A stretch of 64,000 nucleotides of DNA, from assembly GCF_006864535.1 (NCBI RefSeq), contig NZ_QHLL01000008.1, positions 17,903-81,902 on the forward strand, read 5' to 3'. Every line of letters begins with the position of its first letter. The stretch's first letter is position 1. The position numbers were made by a program, and so were the translations under genes. This DNA is from Campylobacter sp. MIT 12-8780 (GTDB lineage Bacteria > Campylobacterota > Campylobacteria > Campylobacterales > Campylobacteraceae). Under the pieces are notes generated by a model that saw only the letters and a list, made by a program, of their open reading frames with translations, made no database searches and was not told where the DNA came from. Shown in pieces: positions 19,569-27,218 of this stretch.

Positions 19569-20957
19569 ATGATAGGTGCAATTTCATCTTTTATGACGAG
19601 GGTGGTTCAGCGTTATTTACCTGATCCACTTGTTTTTGCGATCATCTTGAGTGTGATCGTTTTTGTTTGGGGGTATTTCGTTGTTGATGTTTCAAGTGCA
19701 GCAGCTTTAAAAGCGGCTGGATCAGCAGCAGCTGGAGAAACTCCAAGCGCATTGATGTCAATGACAAGATTTTGGGGTGATGGTTTTTGGAATTTACTAG
19801 CCTTTACTACTCAAATGGCGATGATAGTGGTTACTGGTTTTGCGCTAGCTAGCTCTGAACCAGTAAAAAAGCTTTTAAAAATTTGTGCTTCTTATGCGAA
19901 GACTCCAAAACAAGCTGTGGCTTTAGTGGCGTTTTTTGGTGGTGTTGCAAGTGCGATTAACTGGGGCTTTGGACTAGTTATTGGTGCGCTTTTTGCAAAA
20001 CAAATCGCAAGAAATTTAAAGGCTGTAGATTATGGCTTACTTATAGCTTGCGCTTATATAGGCTTTATGACTTGGGGTGGAGGCTTAAGCGGTTCTATGC
20101 CACTTTCAGCTGCAAGTGCGGACAATGGTATAGTACAAAAATACCTTGCTGGTGTGCCTATCCCTTTAACTGATACAGTTTTTACTTGGTATAATGGCTT
20201 TACTATACTTTGCTTACTTGTTTTTATGCCGATTTTAGTAACTTATATGGTGCCAAAAGAACCAAAAGTTGTCGATCCAGCACTTTTAGCTGAAGAGCCA
20301 AGCTATCAAAAAGAACTTCCAAAAGATGCTCCTCCAGCACTTAAAATGGAAGAAAGCAAATCTTTAGCTTATATTATCGTGCTTGTGGGTGTGGTATATT
20401 TGGTGGATTATTTTATGAAAAAAGGCTTTGCTGGGCTTGATTTAAATAGAGTTAATCTCATCTTTTTAGTCGGTGGGCTTGCGCTTCATAAAACACCTAT
20501 GGCATATATGAGAGCCATTCAAGGTGCGGCTCGATCTACGGCTGGAATTTTAGTGCAGTTTCCTTTTTATGCGGCGATTGCTTTGATGATGGAAGATTCT
20601 GGGCTTGGAGGCTTAATCACTGACTTTTTCATCGATATAGCCAATAAAGACAATTACGCCGTTTGGGCATTTTTCAGCTCAGCAGCAATTAATTTTGCTG
20701 TGCCTTCAGGTGGAGGACACTGGGTTATACAAGGACCTTTTGTTTTAGAAGCAGCTAAAGAGCTTGGTGCTGATCTTGGAAAAGCCACTATGGCTATAGC
20801 ATATGGTGAACAATGGGCAAATATGGCTCAGCCTTTCTGGGCTTTACCAGCCTTAGCTATAGCTGGACTTGGTGTAAGAGATATCATGGGCTTTTGTATC
20901 ACTGCTTTGATCTTTTCTTTACCGATCTTTGTAATTTCTTTGTGGTTTATACCATAA
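19569..20957 (+). CDS. atoE: Short-chain fatty acid transporter AtoE family
   Basis: Inner-membrane permease for short-chain fatty acids such as acetoacetate or butyrate. The 462-residue protein has about ten to twelve membrane segments. Family sequence includes ISSFMTRVVQRYLPDPLVFA at the N-terminus, GGVASAINWGFGLVIGALFA and NFAVPSGGGHWVIQGPFVLE. It lies ten bases after scoB and closes the operon, with a large inverted repeat behind it. The neighbouring thiolase and CoA-transferase make acetoacetate or butyrate use the best guess for its substrate. Confidence 0.93.
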   Translation: MIGAISSFMTRVVQRYLPDPLVFAIILSVIVFVWGYFVVDVSSAAALKAAGSAAAGETPSALMSMTRFWGDGFWNLLAFTTQMAMIVVTGFALASSEPVKKLLKICASYAKTPKQAVALVAFFGGVASAINWGFGLVIGALFAKQIARNLKAVDYGLLIACAYIGFMTWGGGLSGSMPLSAASADNGIVQKYLAGVPIPLTDTVFTWYNGFTILCLLVFMPILVTYMVPKEPKVVDPALLAEEPSYQKELPKDAPPALKMEESKSLAYIIVLVGVVYLVDYFMKKGFAGLDLNRVNLIFLVGGLALHKTPMAYMRAIQGAARSTAGILVQFPFYAAIALMMEDSGLGGLITDFFIDIANKDNYAVWAFFSSAAINFAVPSGGGHWVIQGPFVLEAAKELGADLGKATMAIAYGEQWANMAQPFWALPALAIAGLGVRDIMGFCITALIFSLPIFVISLWFIP

Positions 20958-20969
20958 AGCTTTAAATTT

Positions 20970-21022
20970 TTAATCTTGCTTTGTTTGACTCAATTTGCTT
21001 TTTCTTGACAAAGCAAGATTAA
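20970..21022 (+). terminator. Perfect 15-bp inverted repeat after atoE
   Basis: TTAATCTTGCTTTGT (20970-20984) and ACAAAGCAAGATTAA (21008-21022) are perfect complements around a 23-base T-rich loop. Position 13 bases after the atoE stop suggests a terminator, though no strong U-run follows directly. It could alternatively be a regulatory site upstream of hypB. Confidence 0.6.
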
Positions 21023-21062
21023 CTTAGTCTTACTTTTTACCTTCATTTAAGCCAAAAATCAT

Positions 21063-21068
21063 TATAAT
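21063..21068 (+). promoter_or_regulatory. -10 element for hypBCDEA
   Basis: A perfect TATAAT, 25 bases before the hypB ATG, gives a short leader of about 18 bases that contains AAAGGAA. Campylobacter sigma70 promoters usually lack a clear -35, and none is seen. Confidence 0.65.
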
Positions 21069-21092
21069 CAAACAAAAATACAAAGGAAAACC

Positions 21093-21872
21093 ATGTGTAA
21101 AGATTGCGGTTGCTCACTTACCCATGAGCACACTCACGAGCATACTCACAAAGATGGACACTCACATACTCATTCACACAAGCATAGTCACGATCATGCC
21201 CACCCAACCTTAAACGAGTCAAAAAGCGTAGAAGTAATTACAAAAATTTTAAGCCAAAATGATCATGAAGCAGGGCATAATAGAAAACATTTTAATGAAA
21301 ACAAAGTCTTATGTTTAAATTTAATGAGTTCTCCAGGAAGCGGCAAAACCACGCTTTTAGAAAGCACCATAAAGGCTTTAAAAGCTGAGCTTAAAATCAG
21401 CGTCATTGAAGGGGACTTAGAAACTGAAAATGATGCTAAAAGGGTAAGGGAAGCTGGAGCAAATGCTTATCAAATCACCACAGGACAAAGCTGTCATTTA
21501 GATGCTTTTATGGTGCATGAGGCTTTGCACCACTTAAATTTAGCAGATACTGATCTGCTTTTCATCGAAAATGTAGGCAATCTTGTTTGTCCTGCAAGCT
21601 ATGATTTAGGGCAGCATATCAATGTAGTGCTTTTAAGCGTAACTGAGGGCAGTGATAAGCCAGCAAAATATCCAGTAATGTTTAAAAAAGCTGATCTTGT
21701 CATCATTTCAAAGGCTGATTTAGCTTCTTTGTTTGATTTTGATACAGATGAAGCCATAAAAGAGTGCAAAAAACTCAATCCAAAAGTAGAAATTATCGCT
21801 CTTGATGCAAAAAACGGCACAAATTTAGAACTTTGGTTTAAATACCTAAGACTTAAAAAGGAGTTAAATTAA
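21093..21872 (+). CDS. hypB: Hydrogenase nickel incorporation GTPase HypB
   Basis: HypB delivers nickel to NiFe hydrogenase under GTP hydrolysis, together with HypA. The N-terminus carries the high-affinity metal motif C2-x2-C5-G-C7 and then a His-rich stretch with many HxH pairs to about residue 37. The P-loop is SPGSGKTT (80-87). EGDLETENDA, GQSCHLDAFM (the G-domain Cys-His metal site) and ISKADL (guanine specificity) follow. At 259 residues it is longer than the roughly 220 of short forms because of the His-rich stretch. The hydrogenase structural genes are not in this window, and neither is hypF. Confidence 0.97.
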   Translation: MCKDCGCSLTHEHTHEHTHKDGHSHTHSHKHSHDHAHPTLNESKSVEVITKILSQNDHEAGHNRKHFNENKVLCLNLMSSPGSGKTTLLESTIKALKAELKISVIEGDLETENDAKRVREAGANAYQITTGQSCHLDAFMVHEALHHLNLADTDLLFIENVGNLVCPASYDLGQHINVVLLSVTEGSDKPAKYPVMFKKADLVIISKADLASLFDFDTDEAIKECKKLNPKVEIIALDAKNGTNLELWFKYLRLKKELN

Positions 21873-22153
21873 TGTGTTTATCTATACCATCTGAAATTTT
21901 AGAAATTGACGAGCTTAATAATGCTGTGGTACAAACCTTAGGCGTAAAAAGAAGGGTAAATTTGGATTTGATTGCTGAGCCCTGTAAAGTGGGAGATTTT
22001 GTGCTTATTCATGTAGGCGTGGCTATGGAAAAGATCGATAAAGAATACGCAAAAGAAAGCATAAAAGCTTATCAAGAAATAGTCCAGCAAATGCAAAGCG
22101 GAGAAATAGATGAAAATGAAGGGAATTTAGGATACCATGAACTTCATCGATGA
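21872..22153 (+). CDS. hypC: Hydrogenase maturation chaperone HypC
   Basis: HypC carries the Fe(CN)2CO group with HypD and binds the hydrogenase large-subunit precursor. The 93-residue protein starts MCLSIPSEI, with the essential Cys2 exposed after Met removal, and has VGDFVLIHVGVAMEKID, the family core. One base is shared with the hypB stop, and its 3' end overlaps hypD by 17 bases. Length is typical. Confidence 0.95.
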   Translation: MCLSIPSEILEIDELNNAVVQTLGVKRRVNLDLIAEPCKVGDFVLIHVGVAMEKIDKEYAKESIKAYQEIVQQMQSGEIDENEGNLGYHELHR

Positions 22154-23225
22154 ATACAGAGATAAAAACACCATTTTAGCTTTTAAAAAGCTTATTGAAA
22201 AAGAGCTTAAAAAGCCTGTTAATATCATGGAAATTTGCGGTGGGCATACACATAGTATTATGAAATTTGCCCTGCCGTCTATACTGCCAAAAGAAATTAA
22301 CTTTGTGCATGGTCCAGGCTGTCCGGTGTGCGTTATGCCTAGAACTCGCATTGATATGGCGATTAAGCTTGCTTCTATGCCAAGCTCTATCTTTTGCACC
22401 TTAGGGGATTTGCTAAGAGTGCCTGGAAGCACTATATCCTTACTTGAACTTCGTGCAAAAGGCGGTGATGTAAGGGCTTTGTATTCGCCTCTTGAAGTGC
22501 TTAAAATCGCCGAGCAAAACCCAGAAAAAACCATCATCTTTTTTGCCATAGGTTTTGAAACCACGACGCCTATGAGTGCATTACTCCTTGAAAAAGTCAT
22601 AGAAAAAGGCTTAAAAAATGTCTTTTTTCATATCAATCATATCACCGTGCCAGCTCCAATTCACGCTATAATGAATGATGAAAATGTCAAAATCGATGCC
22701 TTTTTAGGACCTTCTCATGTAAGCGTTATCACAGGTTATGAGCTTTATAAACCAATAGCTGAAAAATATCATACACCTATAGCTGTAAGTGGCTTTGAAC
22801 CAGTTGATATTATGCAAAGCGTGCTTAATATAGTCCGCCAAGAAAACGCAGGCACTTATGAGGTGTATAATCAATACTCAAGAGCAGTAAGTGCTAAGGG
22901 CAATGAAAAGGCTCAAGAGCTTGTGAAGCGGTATTTTACAAGTTGTGATTTTGAATTTCGTGGGCTTGGAATGATCGCTGATTCTGGGCTTAAACTTAAG
23001 GATGAATTTGCAAGTTATGATGCTGAAAAGGTGTTTGATTGTAGCGTGCAAAGTAAAAATGAAAGCAAGGCTTGTATTTGTGGCAGTATATTAAGAGGTA
23101 TAGCCAAGCCTTATGATTGCAAGGTTTTTGGCAAGGCTTGCACGCCTAAAACTCCAGTTGGTAGCTGTATGGTAAGTGGCGAGGGAGCTTGTGCGGCGTA
23201 TTATAAATACTCAAAAGTAAATTAA
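22137..23225 (+). CDS. hypD: Hydrogenase maturation protein HypD
   Basis: HypD is the iron-sulfur scaffold on which the Fe(CN)2CO centre is assembled. MEICGGHTHSIMKF, HGPGCPVCVMP and GFETTTP are the conserved cysteine and central motifs. Near the C-terminus several cysteines (CICGSILRGIAKPYDCKVF, then GKACTP) fit the 4Fe-4S site. The start at 22137 (MNFIDEYRDK) lies inside hypC but matches the Campylobacter N-terminus. The 362-residue length is normal. Confidence 0.96.
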   Translation: MNFIDEYRDKNTILAFKKLIEKELKKPVNIMEICGGHTHSIMKFALPSILPKEINFVHGPGCPVCVMPRTRIDMAIKLASMPSSIFCTLGDLLRVPGSTISLLELRAKGGDVRALYSPLEVLKIAEQNPEKTIIFFAIGFETTTPMSALLLEKVIEKGLKNVFFHINHITVPAPIHAIMNDENVKIDAFLGPSHVSVITGYELYKPIAEKYHTPIAVSGFEPVDIMQSVLNIVRQENAGTYEVYNQYSRAVSAKGNEKAQELVKRYFTSCDFEFRGLGMIADSGLKLKDEFASYDAEKVFDCSVQSKNESKACICGSILRGIAKPYDCKVFGKACTPKTPVGSCMVSGEGACAAYYKYSKVN

Positions 23226-23231
23226 AGGGCT

Positions 23232-24209
23232 ATGATGAAAGAAATTCAACTTGCACATGGTGGCGGTGGCGAGGAGATGAACGAGCTTATAGCGGGGATT
23301 TTCAAGGCTTTAGATAATGAGATTTTACGCGAAGCAAATGATGCGGCTATACTTGGAAATTTAGCTTTAAGTACAGATTCATTTACTCTTAGCCCCATTT
23401 TTTTAGATGAAGAAGTAAATATAGGCAAGCTTTGTGTATGTGGAAGTATTAATGATGTTTTAATGGTAGGAGCTAAGCCTGAGTTTTTAAGTCTTGCTTT
23501 TATCATAGAAGAAGGCTTTAAAACACAAAAACTTGAAAAAATTCTTGCTAGCATTTATAAAGAATGCCAAAAAGCTGGGGTAAAAGTCGTGTGTGGAGAC
23601 ACCAAAGTCGTGCCAAAAGGTAAGGCTGATGAACTTTATATCAATACAACAGCACTTGGCACTATCACCCAAAAAGTGCAAACTAAGGACATAAAAGCTG
23701 GCTTATCTGTGCTTCTTTCAGGCGATATAGGCAGACACGGAGCAGCTGTTTTAGTGCAAAGAAATGAGCTTGAAGCTGAGGTAAAGAGTGATTGTAAGAG
23801 CTTAAAAGATGAGGTCTTAAGTCTTTTTGAGGCTCATATCAAGCCTCTTGCCATGCGTGATGCAACGCGTGGAGGCTTATCTGCTGTACTTAATGAGTGG
23901 GCAAGACAAAGTGGCTTTGATATACTTGTATTTGAGGAAAAAATCGCCGTTAAAGATGAGGTGGCTGGAGTATGCGAGCTTTTTGGCTTTGAGCCTTATG
24001 AGCTGGCAAATGAAGGTACCTTTGTGCTTTGCGTTGAAAAAAAAGATGAACAAAAAGCTCTTGAAATTTTAAGAACTTTTAATCCAAATGCAAATATAAT
24101 AGGTGAAATTTTAAGCGAAAAAAAGGGCAGGGTTATACTTGAAAATGCTTTTGGAGCAAAACGTTTTTTAGAAGCTCCAAAAGGCGAACTTTTACCAAGA
24201 ATTTGTTAA
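23232..24209 (+). CDS. hypE: Hydrogenase maturation protein HypE
   Basis: HypE dehydrates a carbamoyl group on its own C-terminal cysteine to provide cyanide ligands for the NiFe centre. The protein ends LLPRIC, with the required terminal Cys. The N-terminal LAHGGGGEEMNELI, SINDVLMVGAKPEFLSLAF and MRDATRGGLSAVLNEWA are diagnostic for the PurM-like fold. HypF, the partner that loads the carbamoyl group, is not adjacent. Two consecutive ATG codons make the exact start uncertain by one residue. Confidence 0.97.
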   Translation: MMKEIQLAHGGGGEEMNELIAGIFKALDNEILREANDAAILGNLALSTDSFTLSPIFLDEEVNIGKLCVCGSINDVLMVGAKPEFLSLAFIIEEGFKTQKLEKILASIYKECQKAGVKVVCGDTKVVPKGKADELYINTTALGTITQKVQTKDIKAGLSVLLSGDIGRHGAAVLVQRNELEAEVKSDCKSLKDEVLSLFEAHIKPLAMRDATRGGLSAVLNEWARQSGFDILVFEEKIAVKDEVAGVCELFGFEPYELANEGTFVLCVEKKDEQKALEILRTFNPNANIIGEILSEKKGRVILENAFGAKRFLEAPKGELLPRIC

Positions 24210-24210
24210 T

Positions 24211-24555
24211 ATGCACGAACTTAGCATAGTTGAGTCTTTAATCACGCTTTGCGAACAAAACGCAAAAGAGCAAAACGCTACGCAAATCAGCGAGGTTTAT
24301 GTTAAAATAGGACGTTTAAGCGGTATAGAAAGTGAGCTTTTTAAACGTTGTTTTGATACTTTTAGGCTTAATTCAAGCTTTTGCAAGCAAGCTGAGCTTT
24401 TTATAGAACAAAGCGAACTTGAAATAACTTGTTTTGAGTGCGGACAAAATAGTATTTTAAAACAAAATGAGTTTAAATGCCCACATTGTCAAAGCACGGA
24501 GCTAAAAATCATCAGCGGAGAAGACTTGCTTTTGATGCGTTTGGTGATGAGCTAA
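24211..24555 (+). CDS. hypA: Hydrogenase nickel incorporation protein HypA
   Basis: HypA hands nickel to hydrogenase, and in Helicobacter also to urease. The N-terminal MHELSIVESL contains the nickel-binding Met1-His2-Glu3. The zinc site has two CxxC pairs in CFECGQN and KCPHCQS. The 114-residue length is standard. It ends the hypBCDEA operon one base after hypE and faces the receptor gene on the other strand. Confidence 0.96.
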   Translation: MHELSIVESLITLCEQNAKEQNATQISEVYVKIGRLSGIESELFKRCFDTFRLNSSFCKQAELFIEQSELEITCFECGQNSILKQNEFKCPHCQSTELKIISGEDLLLMRLVMS

Positions 24556-24669
24556 ATTTGATAGCTTGAGTTTTTGATAGAGCAAATTACTTCATCAGCC
24601 ATACTTTTTACAATGATAGCTTTTTTTGAGTTGTGTTATCATGCGTTTTTTTCAAAGTCTGTTTTTATG

Positions 24670-26658
24670 TTAAAAATCAAGTTTAAATTTCGCCCACATA
24701 CTGCGTCCGGGTTCAAATACCCTTTGGCTGATAGGATTATCAAGCATGCTGATCTCAACGCTGTTTTTAGATAAGTGATAAGCGTATAAAGTGTTTGTAA
24801 GATTGTCTATACCGAGTAAGAATGAAAAATTTTTATTTTTATAGCCTCCGTATAAATTTGCTGTATAAAAGCCAGCACTTCGCCCAAAGTCCCTTCCAAC
24901 AACATTTCCATAGTCTTTTGCATAGCGCGTTTGTGCAGCTTGTGCATCAATGTCAAGGCGTAAAAGCCATGAGTTTGTGTCGATATAAAAAGCAAAACGC
25001 GTCTGTAAAGGGGCTATTCTTGGTAAAGGCGTGTTTGTTTTGGTGTTTTGAGCATAAGTATAGGAAAGATTGGCATAAAAATGATAAATTTCATCAAAAG
25101 AAATTTCACCTTCTATCTCGCCTCCATAGAGTTTAGCATTTGTTTGAAGCGCGGAGCTATTTGCCCAATTTATAAGTATATAATCATACATTCTTGAAGC
25201 AAAAAATGAGGCATTAAGATACAAATTTTCTGTCTTATAAATCGCTCCAAAGTCAAGCTGGGCGTTATTTTCAGATTTTAATTTTTCGCCATTGATTTTA
25301 TTGATCTCCCAATAATCAGCCCCTCTTTGCGCATAACCAGCTCCAGCATACAAAGTCATCGCTTCTTGATAGTGCTCTAAGCGCACAAAAGCACTAACAA
25401 GTCCATCGCTTTTGTGTTTGTAACCGCCATTTGTTCGCATAGTTTTATAACGCAATGTTTTTAGCTCATCATATCTTGTGCCAAAAAATACACCCATATC
25501 TTTAAAGCCAAAGTATTGTCCTTGTAAAAAGCCGCCAATGCTTTGTTCAAGATAATTTGGAGTATAGGATTTACTAAAGGCATTTGTATCAGCTGTTTGG
25601 GCATTTGTGCCTAAGCCGCTACGAGAAGAGTGTTTGTCGTGGTTGTAATTTGTGCCAAGATAAAAAGAAAGTTCTTGACTTGCCTTATAGTTAAGTTCTG
25701 TTCTAAAGCCTGAATTTGTGCGTTTTGGATTGCTTAGCATAAACATAGAGCTTGTATTTGGGCGATGTGAGAAATTATCCATAATATGATCGATTTCATT
25801 ATGCCACACACGAAAATCAATATACTCAAAAAGAGTATTAAGCTCTTGTTTTACTCTTAAATTAAAAGAAGTTCTATCAAAAGTGCGTCCGTCCATAGCA
25901 CGATCTGCATACGAAGCAAAACCTTTGCCAAAGTCTGCATCAAGTTCTATACCTGTGCTTTCAAAGGGCGTGAGTGTGCCAATGAGGCTTAAAGACTCTC
26001 TTTTGTAGGCTGAATGCACACTTTGCTTGTTTGCAGTTTCATAATCATTGCTTGAATACCTTGAGCCAATGACACGCAAAGAACCAAGCTCATTCCCACC
26101 AAACATATCAGCATTAAGCTCAAGTTGGTTAAAGCTTGCGTAAAGCACGCTACTTTGAGCTTTCATCGTCGTTGTATCAAGCCTTTTAATATCTCTATCA
26201 AAAAGCACTCCCCCACTGATTAAATTCCCAAAGCGCACATCTTGAGGACCTTTTAGGGTAGTAATGGTATCATAATTTTCAGCAAATATATAAGAGATAC
26301 TTGTATCCATTCGCCCGCCACAACCGCCATTTAAAATACCACCATTGATAAAAATAGGTAGCCTTGACGCACCTTGTGAGCGAAAAAATATCTCACTTCC
26401 ACCACCACCTTTTCTTGCCATAGAAAAACCGGGCAGATTTAAGAAGGACTTAGCAAGATCGCCTGATTGCAAGAGTGTGTTTTTTGCAGAAAATTCCGTG
26501 TTGTTCGTAGCATCAAGTATATCTTTTTGCGCTGTGATTACAGAAGCTGATAGCTTTAGTGTGGAGTTTTTGTGATCTTGGGTTTTTTCATCTGCTAAGA
26601 GATAAAATGAATTTGATAAAAAAACTAAAATTAAAAAATATTGTCTTAAAAGTCGCAT
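24670..26658 (-). CDS. TonB-dependent receptor, copper type (OprC/NosA-like)
   Basis: Outer-membrane TonB-dependent beta-barrel receptor of 662 residues with an N-terminal signal peptide (cleavage near LLADE). The plug contains GGCGGRMD, GPQDVRFGNLISGGVLF and the barrel ends in Phe. C113-x3-M117 in CGGRM and H291-x-M293 in DHIMDNF match the CxxxM and HxM copper-binding residues described for Pseudomonas OprC, so copper is the best-supported substrate. The alternatives are other metal chelates, because such genes are often annotated as siderophore receptors. The start is ATG at 26658. A Fur-like box overlaps the promoter. It is bordered by hypA (convergent) and a cupin gene (divergent). Confidence 0.88.
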   Translation of the reverse strand: MRLLRQYFLILVFLSNSFYLLADEKTQDHKNSTLKLSASVITAQKDILDATNNTEFSAKNTLLQSGDLAKSFLNLPGFSMARKGGGGSEIFFRSQGASRLPIFINGGILNGGCGGRMDTSISYIFAENYDTITTLKGPQDVRFGNLISGGVLFDRDIKRLDTTTMKAQSSVLYASFNQLELNADMFGGNELGSLRVIGSRYSSNDYETANKQSVHSAYKRESLSLIGTLTPFESTGIELDADFGKGFASYADRAMDGRTFDRTSFNLRVKQELNTLFEYIDFRVWHNEIDHIMDNFSHRPNTSSMFMLSNPKRTNSGFRTELNYKASQELSFYLGTNYNHDKHSSRSGLGTNAQTADTNAFSKSYTPNYLEQSIGGFLQGQYFGFKDMGVFFGTRYDELKTLRYKTMRTNGGYKHKSDGLVSAFVRLEHYQEAMTLYAGAGYAQRGADYWEINKINGEKLKSENNAQLDFGAIYKTENLYLNASFFASRMYDYILINWANSSALQTNAKLYGGEIEGEISFDEIYHFYANLSYTYAQNTKTNTPLPRIAPLQTRFAFYIDTNSWLLRLDIDAQAAQTRYAKDYGNVVGRDFGRSAGFYTANLYGGYKNKNFSFLLGIDNLTNTLYAYHLSKNSVEISMLDNPISQRVFEPGRSMWAKFKLDF

Positions 26659-26685
26659 AGATAGAGGAATTTCCTTATTTTAAAA

Positions 26686-26709
26686 TGATAACAATTATAT
26701 AGTATTATA
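26686..26709 (-). promoter_or_regulatory. Promoter of the receptor gene with Fur-like box
   Basis: TGATAAC-A-ATTATAT (26686-26700) matches 11 of 14 positions of the 7-1-7 Fur pattern TGATAAT-N-ATTATCA. On the minus strand a perfect TATAAT (26694-26699) lies inside this box, and another at 26704-26709 lies just upstream. Repression by Fur or a related regulator is inferred from this overlap. Confidence 0.55.
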
Positions 26710-26766
26710 TTAAAAGCAAACTGAATTTTATTATCTTGGGTTAAATTTTATAATGATAAAAAATGC

Positions 26767-26772
26767 TAAAAT
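26767..26772 (+). promoter_or_regulatory. Extended -10 for the cupin gene
   Basis: TGCTAAAAT gives an extended -10 (TAAAAT at 26767-26772), 34 bases before the ATG. A second TATAAT lies at 26749-26754. The region is shared with the divergent receptor promoter. Confidence 0.5.
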
Positions 26773-26805
26773 GACAAAATCATTTCAAAAGAGAGGTAAA
26801 ATCCA

Positions 26806-27147
26806 ATGCAAGTTATTTCTTGGGATAGGCTTGAATTTAAAGATGAGCAAGTTGGCATTAAAGTTCTTCATGAAAACGCAAATGCAAAAGAAATTCAAAT
26901 CATTATGCCAAAACAAAGCGTGATGAAAGAGCATAAAGCTCCATTTGACATAAGTGTGCAGGTATTAAAAGGCGAGATTGAATTTAGTCTAGAAAATGAA
27001 ATTTTTAAACTTAAAGCTCTTGATATGATAGCTTTAAGTGCAAATGTGCCACATTCTTTAAAGGCTTTAAAAGATAGCATCGTGCGTCTAAGCCTTGCTA
27101 AAACTGATAGTATCGCTAGGGTAAATGCTATTTTAAAGCCTTTGTAG
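26806..27147 (+). CDS. Small single-domain cupin protein
   Basis: The 113-residue protein is a single cupin barrel of unknown role. Motif 1 appears as KEHKAPFDISVQVLKGEIEF, with only part of the usual G(X)5HXH metal ligands, and motif 2 as LSANVPHSLKAL, with one His. With such poor metal ligands it may bind a ligand weakly or not at all. An AGAGAGGT ribosome-binding site precedes the ATG. It stands alone, divergent from the copper-type receptor and convergent with aspB. A link to metal handling is speculative. Confidence 0.75.
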   Translation: MQVISWDRLEFKDEQVGIKVLHENANAKEIQIIMPKQSVMKEHKAPFDISVQVLKGEIEFSLENEIFKLKALDMIALSANVPHSLKALKDSIVRLSLAKTDSIARVNAILKPL

Positions 27148-27151
27148 AAAA

Positions 27152-27218
27152 TTCAAGCTTTTTAAAAAAACTCACTTGCCTTGAGATAAAGACAAGTTAA
27201 GAGTAAGTTTAAGCTTTG
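27152..27218. terminator. Imperfect hairpin between cupin and aspB
   Basis: CAAGCTTTTTAAAAAAACTC near 27153 and the complementary GAGTAAGTTTAAGCTTTG near 27201 can pair imperfectly, with gaps. It lies between convergent genes, so a bidirectional terminator is plausible but weak. Confidence 0.35.

Noticed and set aside
22127..22600. 157-codon open frame antisense to hypD
   Set aside because: It mirrors a highly conserved gene on the other strand, has no recognisable domain, and no independent promoter or ribosome-binding site was seen.
24574..24774. 66-codon plus-strand frame between hypA and the receptor gene
   Set aside because: Most of it is antisense to the well-supported receptor C-terminus; no family signal.
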